In this document: in pieces, positions 1 through 6,021 of the stretch
Layout: every line of letters starts with the position of its first letter
How positions within the stretch are numbered: the stretch's first letter is position 1
NCBI GenBank assembly: GCA_017380955.1
Contig: JAFOCZ010000008.1
Span: 1 to 6,182, forward strand
Length of the DNA stretch: 6,182 nucleotides
DNA from: Alistipes sp.
GTDB lineage: Bacteria > Bacteroidota > Bacteroidia > Bacteroidales > Rikenellaceae
Reading direction: 5' to 3'
Made by a program: the position numbers and the translations under genes
Notes under the pieces: generated by a model
What the model saw: only the letters and a program-made list of their open reading frames with translations
What the model was told of the DNA's origin: nothing
Database searches by the model: none

Positions 1-463
1 CGGTTTGCCAATCATTGTCGGTATGCTCTTCGCGCACTACTTCCCTAATGGCGCAAAGCGTCTTATGAAGCCTACACAGTGGATGTCTATCCTGCTATTT
101 ATGGGTATGGTGGCAGTGGCATTGTCGCAGGTGCTCACAGCGTTGGATCAGAAGTGGGTGGTATACGCAGCGGTGCTCTGCGCCCTTATAGTCGTGATAA
201 TCCACAACGCAACTGCACTCAGCACCGGTTATTTCACAGGTCGCTTGGCAAAGGTAGCAGTTGCTGACCGCCGAAGCCTCACCATCGAGACCGGTATTCA
301 GAACTCGGGTCTTGGCCTTGCACTGCTCTTCAACCCTGCGATTTTCGACCCAGCAGTATGGACACAGAATGGCGGTATGGTCATTATCACAGCATTGTGG
401 GGTGTTTGGCATATCGTATCAGGCTTGAGCGTTGCCACAACATTCCGTAATACAAAGATTTAG
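1..463 (+). CDS. Bile acid:sodium symporter (BASS/SBF) family transporter, C-terminal part (5' truncated)
   Basis: The frame is open from base 2, so this is the last ~153 residues of a gene that begins outside the window; the apparent TTG start at base 5 is only an internal Leu codon. What is seen: several hydrophobic helices, and a motif E-T-G-I-Q-N-S-G-L (bases ~287-313) that matches the conserved ExxxQN of BASS transporters. In the solved bacterial homologue ASBT-NM the Glu and Gln of this motif help bind sodium. Family knowledge: these inner-membrane proteins move organic anions (bile acids, pantoate, pyruvate-like acids) with Na+. The Glu and Gln are intact, so the fragment looks functional, but the substrate cannot be read from sequence. 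An acyltransferase gene follows 24 nt downstream on the same strand. A related ACR3-type arsenite carrier is less likely given this motif. The family call is firm; the substrate is unknown. Confidence 0.85.
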   Translation, partial: GLPIIVGMLFAHYFPNGAKRLMKPTQWMSILLFMGMVAVALSQVLTALDQKWVVYAAVLCALIVVIIHNATALSTGYFTGRLAKVAVADRRSLTIETGIQNSGLGLALLFNPAIFDPAVWTQNGGMVIITALWGVWHIVSGLSVATTFRNTKI

Positions 464-487
464 CAACCCCCAATACATAATATATAT

Positions 488-1810
488 ATGGCAAAGCAAC
501 GTAAGATTCAGGATTACGATTGGTTGTATAGTTTCCTGCGCCACTATGTGGACGTGGTGGTAAAACTATCATACCGCGAGATTCGCTTCGTAGGTCGTGA
601 CCGCATTCCCAAGGATGGTGCGGTGATATATGCACCTAACCACACAGGCACGCTGATGGATGCTATGGTGCTCCTGGCGATGGACCAGTCACCAAAGGTC
701 TTTGTGGCACGTGCCGACATCTTCAAGAATCCTAAGATTGCGAAGATTCTTACGTTCCTCAAGATTATGCCTATTATGCGAATGCGTGATGGCATCGACG
801 AGGTGAAGCGCAATAACGAGACCATCGAGAAGGCGGTAGATGTGTTGCGTGACAGAATCCCATTCTGCATATTCCCCGAGGGTCAGCACCAGACAAAGTT
901 CTCGACATTGCCACTCTCGAAGGGTATCTTCCGCATCGCCTTCCAGGCTCAGGAGATGATGCCCGAGAAGCCTCTCTACATCGTGCCTATAGGCATCCGC
1001 TACGGCAACTTCTTCCGTTTCCGCTCTACGGTGCGTGTGCAGATTGGTGACCCTATAAACGTGCGTGACTTCTTCGCCGAGAATAGCGCACTAAACCCTC
1101 AGGAGCAGATGAACGTTATGCGTGGAATGCTCGAGGAGCGTATGCGTGACTCAATATTCTACATCCCTAACGACGAGGATTACGAGGCTACGTTGGAGGT
1201 GTGCGCCGCATCGGTATCGCGCCAAAAGAAGTACCTCAAGAAACAGGATCGCCGACTCCGTGGTATGGAGGGCTACTTCGCTGCTAATAACCTAAGCGTT
1301 AAGCAGATTCAGGAGATGAAGCAGAACAACCCTGAGCGTGCCGAGCGTCTTATGACCCTTGGTCGCGAGGCTATGGAGATGCGTAAGAAGGAGAACATAA
1401 GCCTCAAGTCTGTGGCTGTGCGATTCCCACTCTTCTCGCGCATCCTCAAGAGCATCATCTTCATACTCCTATTGCCATACACACTCCTTACGGCGCTCTG
1501 CAGTCTTCCTGTAACGCTGCTCTGCAACTTCCTGAATGGCAAGTTCAAGGATTCGGCATTCCACAACTCGGTGCGTTTCATCATCAACCTTGTAGTGTGG
1601 CCAATAGTTATGATTATATACGCCATCATCGCCTATGCAGTGCTTCCTTGGTACGCGGCGCTGATACTTACCCTGGCAATACTTCCTTCGCCACTCTTTG
1701 TTCACGAGGCTTACCGCCTGGTGCGCATCCTTGTGTCGGAGACTAAGTTGTGGCGCAACAAGGCTCTCAGAGAGAAGTATGCCGAGATTCGCAGACTAAT
1801 GTTTAAATAA
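488..1810 (+). CDS. PlsC-type lysophospholipid/glycerol-phosphate acyltransferase with C-terminal membrane region
   Basis: Predicted to move an acyl group onto a lysophospholipid or glycerol-phosphate acceptor at the inner membrane. Seen: residues ~30-195 form the acyltransferase domain. The catalytic block is N51-H52...D58, with five residues between His and Asp; motif III is F129-P-E-G132; motif IV is around Y164-I-V-P-I-G-I170. The five-residue spacing, rather than the classic HX4D, recalls Gat1/Sct1-like acyltransferases, which occur in Bacteroidota. Residues ~200-310 are charged and probably helical. About three hydrophobic segments follow (~318-348, 363-385, 387-407), then a basic tail. 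At 440 aa it is much longer than a typical ~240-aa PlsC. ATG 488 follows a TATATATAT tract with no Shine-Dalgarno, as is usual in this phylum, and M-A-K-Q is the first Met in frame after a short gap. An Omp85 barrel gene starts 8 nt after the stop. Acyl donor and acceptor are not determinable. Confidence 0.88.
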   Translation: MAKQRKIQDYDWLYSFLRHYVDVVVKLSYREIRFVGRDRIPKDGAVIYAPNHTGTLMDAMVLLAMDQSPKVFVARADIFKNPKIAKILTFLKIMPIMRMRDGIDEVKRNNETIEKAVDVLRDRIPFCIFPEGQHQTKFSTLPLSKGIFRIAFQAQEMMPEKPLYIVPIGIRYGNFFRFRSTVRVQIGDPINVRDFFAENSALNPQEQMNVMRGMLEERMRDSIFYIPNDEDYEATLEVCAASVSRQKKYLKKQDRRLRGMEGYFAANNLSVKQIQEMKQNNPERAERLMTLGREAMEMRKKENISLKSVAVRFPLFSRILKSIIFILLLPYTLLTALCSLPVTLLCNFLNGKFKDSAFHNSVRFIINLVVWPIVMIIYAIIAYAVLPWYAALILTLAILPSPLFVHEAYRLVRILVSETKLWRNKALREKYAEIRRLMFK

Positions 1811-1818
1811 TTGAGAAT

Positions 1819-3288
1819 ATGAAGATTCGTAATATCTTATTAGCAGCCACGTTGCTGTGTATGCCGTTAGCACTTAGCGCCCAGGATAATAGCGAGACCG
1901 CTGAGACTAAGAGCAAGAAGGCGAAGAAGGAGGTTGTATATAACGAGCAGGGCGAGATTATCAAGACCGGTTACAACTATGGTCCGCTGCCTGCTGTGGC
2001 ATTCGACGCAGATAAGGGTTTGCAACTTGGTGCGCTGTTGAACATCTTCGACTTTGGCGATGGCTCTACATACCCTAACCCACGTCAGAAGTGGTATTTC
2101 GAGGCATCGTTCTTCACCAAGGGCTCGCAGTTGTTTGTAGTCTCTTACGACAACAAATTCTCGATTCCTGGTGTGCGCTTCGCATCTACCATAACCCTCA
2201 CCAACGACAAGGCGATGGACTTCTATGGCTTCAACGGCTATATGTCCTACTACGACGCTGACCGTGTGGCATTGGGTAAGGATAAGGGCAATAAGGATAA
2301 CTTTATCTACACCCCTAAGTATCGCGTTAACCGCCTTGCACTGCTGTTCAAGACCGACTTTATGGGTAACATCTGGGATAACAAGTTCTTCTGGGAGGCT
2401 GGTTATCACCTCAGTTACATCAAGCAGGGTTACGACAACAAGCAGGCGCTAAACCTCGATAAGATTAACAAGAATAAGGAGGATTACAAGGCATTCCCAG
2501 CGGATGAGAAGCCTATCTTCGATATGTACCGTGAGTGGGGTATCATCTCCGAGGAGGAGGCTTGGGGAGGTCTCAGCAGCACACTCCGTTTGGGTCTGTT
2601 GTTCGACACCCGCGATAAGGAGGCTGCGCCATCACGCGGCATCTGGGCTGAGGCACACGCTATGATTGCTCCTAAGTGGCTCGGCACTACAAACCCATAC
2701 TACCGCTACTCTGCAACATTCCGCCACTATGTGCCTATCGTGAAGAACGATATCCTCACCTTTGCATATCGCCTCAACTATGAAGGTACTTTCGGCAATG
2801 ATGCTCCATACTACGTATTGCCATTTATCACCGTGATGGGCTCTAACTACGACCGTGATGGTATGGGTGGCTACCGCACTACACGAGGCTTGATGCGTAA
2901 CCGTGTGCAGGGTCTCGACGTGGCGTCGTACAACGCTGAGTTGCGCTGGCGCTTTGTATCGTTCCAGTTGTGGAAGCAGAATATATCTTTCGCACTTAGC
3001 GTCTTCAGCGATGGTACTATGGTAACCCGCAACGTCGATATGTCGTTCAAGGGCGAGAAGGGCAGCCAGGCAGAGGCGGAGTATAACGAGTATATGGCGC
3101 TCTCGGGTAACCACACCGCAGACCGCCCACATATCACCGTTGGTGGTGGCTTGCGCTTCATTATGAATCAGAACTTCATCGTGGCATTTGAGTATGGCTT
3201 GCCACTTAGCAAGTTCAGCAGCGACCCATTCATCAAGAACCAGGATGGTAAGGGCGCGTTCTATATCAACACAGGATATTTGTTCTAA
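1819..3288 (+). CDS. POTRA-less Omp85/BamA-superfamily outer-membrane beta-barrel protein
   Basis: Probable outer-membrane barrel, exported by Sec. Seen: an N-terminal signal peptide (K2, R4, then a hydrophobic core at 6-19) with likely signal peptidase I cleavage at A21|Q22; a short Lys-rich linker (31-39); then alternating aromatic/polar strands from ~55 to the end. Omp85 hallmarks are D263-T-R-D266 followed by P271-S-R-G274, the region 350-378 containing T354-T-R-G-L358 in place of the L6-loop VRGF/Y motif, and a C-terminal strand ending in Phe489, the usual barrel signal. No room exists for POTRA repeats: only ~35 residues lie between signal peptide and barrel. Omp85 members without N-terminal domains are known and common in Bacteroidota, but their roles are poorly defined, so it should not be called BamA. 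It starts 8 nt after the acyltransferase gene and is followed by a strong terminator. Long polar insertions at ~150-165 and 205-245 are probably extracellular loops. Confidence 0.87.
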   Translation: MKIRNILLAATLLCMPLALSAQDNSETAETKSKKAKKEVVYNEQGEIIKTGYNYGPLPAVAFDADKGLQLGALLNIFDFGDGSTYPNPRQKWYFEASFFTKGSQLFVVSYDNKFSIPGVRFASTITLTNDKAMDFYGFNGYMSYYDADRVALGKDKGNKDNFIYTPKYRVNRLALLFKTDFMGNIWDNKFFWEAGYHLSYIKQGYDNKQALNLDKINKNKEDYKAFPADEKPIFDMYREWGIISEEEAWGGLSSTLRLGLLFDTRDKEAAPSRGIWAEAHAMIAPKWLGTTNPYYRYSATFRHYVPIVKNDILTFAYRLNYEGTFGNDAPYYVLPFITVMGSNYDRDGMGGYRTTRGLMRNRVQGLDVASYNAELRWRFVSFQLWKQNISFALSVFSDGTMVTRNVDMSFKGEKGSQAEAEYNEYMALSGNHTADRPHITVGGGLRFIMNQNFIVAFEYGLPLSKFSSDPFIKNQDGKGAFYINTGYLF

Positions 3289-3303
3289 GAACATCACTCC
3301 AAA

Positions 3304-3339
3304 GAAAAACGGTAGTTTCAAGCGAAACTACCGTTTTTT
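3304..3339. terminator. Bidirectional intrinsic terminator between convergent genes
   Basis: A perfect inverted repeat: the arm at 3305-3319 pairs with 3324-3338 (15 bp) around a 4-nt AAGC loop, with a G-U pair possible at 3304/3339. The core ACGGTAGTTTC/GAAACTACCGT is flanked by five A on the left and six T on the right, so each strand reads as a stem followed by a U-tract. It lies 15 nt after the barrel gene's stop and touches the stop codon (3338-3340) of the leftward transporter gene. It therefore likely ends both transcripts. Confidence 0.93.
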
Positions 3340-4240
3340 ATATGCTTCCTATTGCCAATAATACCATTCCGATAAGGATAAGTATTAAATCTATAACCTT
3401 TGAGCGGACATTGCGCTCGCCAAAGAGCAGCACGCCACAGAAGAAACTTACGATGACCGACGAGCGGCGAATCATAGACACCACAGCAATCATAGCCTCC
3501 TCATCGGCGAGGGCGTGGTAGTAGAAAAAGTCGGCGCACGACACAAAGAGTGTGATGAGGGGTATTGTCCAGCGCCACTCGAAACGTTCCGTAGCACGGC
3601 GTGGCAGCCACAGCGCAAGAGCCACAACGCTCATCATAGCAAACTGATAGACACCAAACCAACTCTGCACAAAGAGCGGATGGAGGTCATATCCCGAGAT
3701 TATATACTTATCATAAAGACCACTCACCGCACCGAGCAACATCGCCATAAACAGTGCCCACACATAGCGGTTGCTACGGAAGTCTATGCTCTCGCGCTTA
3801 CCAGCACGGCTGAGGAGGTAGAGCGACAGAATGGTGATAAGCACACCACCCCATTGCCACATATTTAGGCGTTCGCCAAAGAGCAACGTAGCACCCACAA
3901 GCACCACAACAGGGCGCATAGCGTTTACAGGGCCCACGATGGTAAGCGGGAGATGCTTGATAGCATAATAGCCACACAGCCACGACGATAGCGTTATAAG
4001 AGCCTTGAGTGCCACAAGCATATGGTCACCCCAATCACCGCACTCCGAGTCCAGCGCACCGCCATCCAGGAGCCCAAAGCCCAACTCCGCATCGAGGATT
4101 ACGGGCAGAAAGAGGAGTGTGGAGAAGAGCGTATTTAGGAGCAATACGGGGATTACGGCATTGTGGGACAACGAGCGCTTCTTGGCAACATCATACAAAC
4201 CCAGCAGGAATGCAGAGAGAAAGGCCGCACCTACCCACAT
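3338..4240 (-). CDS. EamA/DMT-superfamily transporter (10 membrane helices)
   Basis: Inner-membrane drug/metabolite-type transporter, 300 aa, the usual length for a two-domain EamA protein. Seen: about ten hydrophobic helices in two homologous halves. The repeat is visible by eye: G14-L-Y-D17 near the start of half one matches G174-L-Y-D177 in half two, and L119-L-F-G-E-R124 matches L271-L-F-G-E-R276, each LLFGER preceding the last helix of its half. An acidic polar loop (~50-72) separates helices 2 and 3, and a basic loop (~145-158) joins the halves. Family members export or import metabolites, amino acids, sugars or nucleotides; no motif here fixes the substrate. The ATG lies 2 nt after the prenyltransferase stop, so it is probably translationally coupled and last in its operon. 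Its stop codon abuts the bidirectional terminator. Family call firm, substrate unknown. Confidence 0.88.
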   Translation of the reverse strand: MWVGAAFLSAFLLGLYDVAKKRSLSHNAVIPVLLLNTLFSTLLFLPVILDAELGFGLLDGGALDSECGDWGDHMLVALKALITLSSWLCGYYAIKHLPLTIVGPVNAMRPVVVLVGATLLFGERLNMWQWGGVLITILSLYLLSRAGKRESIDFRSNRYVWALFMAMLLGAVSGLYDKYIISGYDLHPLFVQSWFGVYQFAMMSVVALALWLPRRATERFEWRWTIPLITLFVSCADFFYYHALADEEAMIAVVSMIRRSSVIVSFFCGVLLFGERNVRSKVIDLILILIGMVLLAIGSI

Positions 4241-4242
4241 AA

Positions 4243-5124
4243 CTATGCGTAGATAAGAAGATTAGCGATGAGGCACACCGCCAATGACACACTCGCCAGG
4301 GCGTTGAACGTGCCGAAGGCGATGCCTATATTTCGCTGACGCTTTGGCGTTACGATATAGTGCTCCGATGCCACGATGCTTGCAAACATCGCACATCCCA
4401 TATACAACAACCACGACTGAGGCTGAAACGAGGCATACCACAACAATAGCGCGATGCTCGCCATATGGAGCAATGCGCTGATATGGAGCGAGGTGCGTGC
4501 TGAGAAGTGCGAAGGAATGGAGTGCAGACCTCGCTCCCTGTCGAACTCCGCATCCTGAAGCGCATAGATGATATCGAAACCTGCGCACCACGACATCACC
4601 ACCAAAGCCAACAACCAGCACTCCAAAGGTGCAGCACCCGTAACCGCCATCGTAGCACCCACAGGGGCGATGCCCAACGAGATACCGAGGACTATATGTG
4701 CCATAGCCGTGAAGCGCTTGCAGTAACTATAGAACATAACAATGGCGAGAGCCACAGGCGACAACCATCCGCACAATGCGTTGATAGATGCTGCAACGGC
4801 GATGAACAACACCGCATTTACAACGACAAATACCACAGCGCCGCGTGGTGATACCCTACCCGCAGGAATCTCACGCATTGCGGTGCGAGGATTCTCGGCA
4901 TCTATCTTCCTATCTGCCCAGCGGTTGAAGCCCATAGCCACATTACGCGCAAAGACCATACACAGCACCACCTGCACAAGCAACACCCACAATGGCTGCT
5001 CAGGCGAGGTGGTAACCCACGCATAGGTGAATGCCAAAAGCGCCATAGGCATAGCAAAGATAGTATGCGAGAATTTCACAAGACGCAGATAGTCAACAAT
5101 CTTATTTATCATAGCCACAAGCAT
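4243..5124 (-). CDS. UbiA-superfamily polyprenyltransferase, MqnP-like (putative 4-hydroxybenzoate-type)
   Basis: Membrane aromatic prenyltransferase that would attach a polyprenyl chain from its diphosphate to an aromatic acceptor in quinone synthesis. Seen: 293 aa with ~8-9 hydrophobic helices and both Mg-diphosphate motifs, N67-R-W-A-D71-R-K-I-D75 and D191-A-E-F-D195. The surroundings F18-S-H-T-I-F-A-M-P, N78-P-R-T-A-M-R-E-I-P-A-G89 and A181-G-F-D-I-I-Y-A-L-Q190, with G199-L-H-S-I-P204 after the second motif, fit the subfamily often annotated as 4-hydroxybenzoate polyprenyltransferase or MqnP of the futalosine menaquinone route, rather than classical MenA. The first ATG abuts the stop of the thioesterase gene (TAAATG, zero gap). 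A second ATG four codons on (M5, start base 5112) aligns better with the usual N terminus of homologues and may be the true start. The transporter gene follows after 2 nt. The exact acceptor is inferred, not shown. Confidence 0.88.
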   Translation of the reverse strand: MLVAMINKIVDYLRLVKFSHTIFAMPMALLAFTYAWVTTSPEQPLWVLLVQVVLCMVFARNVAMGFNRWADRKIDAENPRTAMREIPAGRVSPRGAVVFVVVNAVLFIAVAASINALCGWLSPVALAIVMFYSYCKRFTAMAHIVLGISLGIAPVGATMAVTGAAPLECWLLALVVMSWCAGFDIIYALQDAEFDRERGLHSIPSHFSARTSLHISALLHMASIALLLWYASFQPQSWLLYMGCAMFASIVASEHYIVTPKRQRNIGIAFGTFNALASVSLAVCLIANLLIYA

Positions 5125-5535
5125 TTAGTCGTTAAGTTCGTGCTCCAGCACCTCCAAGAGCCACTGTGGGGCGCGGTGTGGGCGACGGGTCTCCTTGTCG
5201 ATGAAGCCGAGGGTGGTGAGTCCCGATGCGATATCACGACCATCCTCGCCACGAATCTCGTAGCGGAAGGTCATACGCGCCATAGGCATATCGTCGACAA
5301 AGGCTCTGACCGAGATAAGTTCGTCGTAGTATGCTGGCATACGATACTTCACCTGTACCTCGACAATAGGCATCATAACACCTCTGCGCTCCATCTCGGC
5401 ATATGTCAACCCTGCGGCACGAAGCCACTCGGTGCGTGCCACCTCGAAGAACTTCACATAGTTGGAGTGGTGGACAATGCCCATCTGATCGGTGTGGTGA
5501 TACTCCACACGTATCTTAGTCTCGAAACTTCGCAT
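5125..5535 (-). CDS. Hotdog-fold acyl-CoA thioesterase, YbgC/FadM (4HBT) type
   Basis: Predicted cytosolic thioesterase that hydrolyses acyl- or aroyl-CoA. At 136 aa it is a normal single hotdog domain. Seen: the N-terminal signature V10-E-Y-H-H-T-D16-Q-M-G-I-V-H22-H-S-N-Y26, then F30-E-V-A-R-T-E36, matches the 4HBT/YbgC pattern in which the Asp is catalytic and the following GxVxHxxY segment shapes the active site. The central strands (Q61-V-K-Y, the D71-E-L-I-S-V-R strand, and R87-M-T-F-R-Y) are typical. It has no Tol-Pal neighbours, so YbgC naming by context is not justified. It sits 3 nt after the DUF4293 gene and directly abuts the prenyltransferase gene. Substrate could be a fatty acyl-CoA, 4-hydroxybenzoyl-CoA or 1,4-dihydroxy-2-naphthoyl-CoA; the neighbour favours an aromatic substrate, but that is inference. 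Confidence 0.9.
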   Translation of the reverse strand: MRSFETKIRVEYHHTDQMGIVHHSNYVKFFEVARTEWLRAAGLTYAEMERRGVMMPIVEVQVKYRMPAYYDELISVRAFVDDMPMARMTFRYEIRGEDGRDIASGLTTLGFIDKETRRPHRAPQWLLEVLEHELND

Positions 5536-5538
5536 AGC

Positions 5539-6003
5539 CTATCGAATTCTATCCAACGAACGTACAAGAACCTCATCCTTGAATGTAGCACGCGCTGCCA
5601 ACGCAGTGAACACCAATGCTACGATAGGCATAATGGCTGCCCAACCAAACTGACGGTGCAACACCACTGCATCCTCCAAAGCATTAGCACCCGAGAGCCA
5701 AAGGTAGATAGCCATAAACACCAAGCAACCGAGGAGCAACACAATCTCCACTGCGCACAAACGCACCTGAAGCATACGATTCTTGAAGAAGAAGATAGTC
5801 ACCAATGGCAACGCCGTAGCAAGCGAGAGAAGGATACCCATCCACAATGCCGACTGCGACTGCAACTCGCTCTTTAGCGAGAATGCTGTAAGGTTGAAGA
5901 CCTCGCCACTGTCGACAACAAAGGTTGCGATAGGAGCAAATAGCGTGACGCTCATAAGCGCCACAGCAAGTAAGAGATAGAGTGACTGAATACGTTGAAT
6001 CAT
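5539..6003 (-). CDS. DUF4293 family membrane protein
   Basis: Small integral inner-membrane protein of 154 aa, function unknown. Seen: four hydrophobic helices (~7-27, 52-72, 82-102, 119-137) and the characteristic ends of the family, M1-I-Q-R-I-Q-S-L-Y-L at the start and D143-E-x-L-V-R-S-L-D-R-I-R154 at the end, with F73-K-N-R-M-L-Q79 between helices 2 and 3. The loop after helix 1 (28-50) is polar and may face the periplasm. Length is near that expected for the family. DUF4293 is essentially restricted to Bacteroidota and supports the taxonomic call. The ATG lies 18 nt after the glycosyltransferase stop in an AT-rich spacer without Shine-Dalgarno; the thioesterase gene follows after 3 nt. 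No catalytic motif is visible, so a structural or accessory membrane role is as likely as any. Confidence 0.85.
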   Translation of the reverse strand: MIQRIQSLYLLLAVALMSVTLFAPIATFVVDSGEVFNLTAFSLKSELQSQSALWMGILLSLATALPLVTIFFFKNRMLQVRLCAVEIVLLLGCLVFMAIYLWLSGANALEDAVVLHRQFGWAAIMPIVALVFTALAARATFKDEVLVRSLDRIR

Positions 6004-6021
6004 AGTTATTTACGTTTTAAA

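Noticed and set aside
5..7. TTG as the start codon of the first gene
   Set aside because: The frame is open upstream to the window edge and the product lacks the N-terminal half of a BASS transporter, so this is an internal Leu codon.
464..487. A promoter in the AT-rich spacer before the acyltransferase gene
   Set aside because: The TATATATAT tract is suggestive, but I see no Bacteroidota TAnnTTTG -7 box or TTTG -33 box. It is better read as an unstructured start region.
1852..1884. A lipoprotein signal in the Omp85 leader because of Cys14
   Set aside because: The residues before the Cys (A-T-L-L) do not fit a lipobox; cleavage at A21|Q22 by signal peptidase I fits better, and a barrel need not be lipidated.
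1867..2409. A 180-codon leftward open frame opposite the start of the Omp85 gene
   Set aside because: Shadow of the coding strand; Val/Leu/Cys-rich translation with no motif, and no promoter or start context.
2632..3321. A 229-codon leftward open frame opposite the Omp85 gene
   Set aside because: It is antisense to a strongly supported barrel gene, has no recognisable domain or hydrophobic pattern, and begins inside the terminator region.
5065..5877. A 270-codon rightward open frame opposite the thioesterase, DUF4293 and prenyltransferase genes
   Set aside because: It overlaps three well-supported genes on the other strand, gives a His/Cys-rich low-sense translation without any recognised domain, and is explained by few antisense stops under strong codon bias.
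6004..6021. A promoter or terminator between the glycosyltransferase and DUF4293 genes
   Set aside because: The 18-nt spacer is AT-rich but holds no hairpin and no recognisable Bacteroidota promoter boxes.
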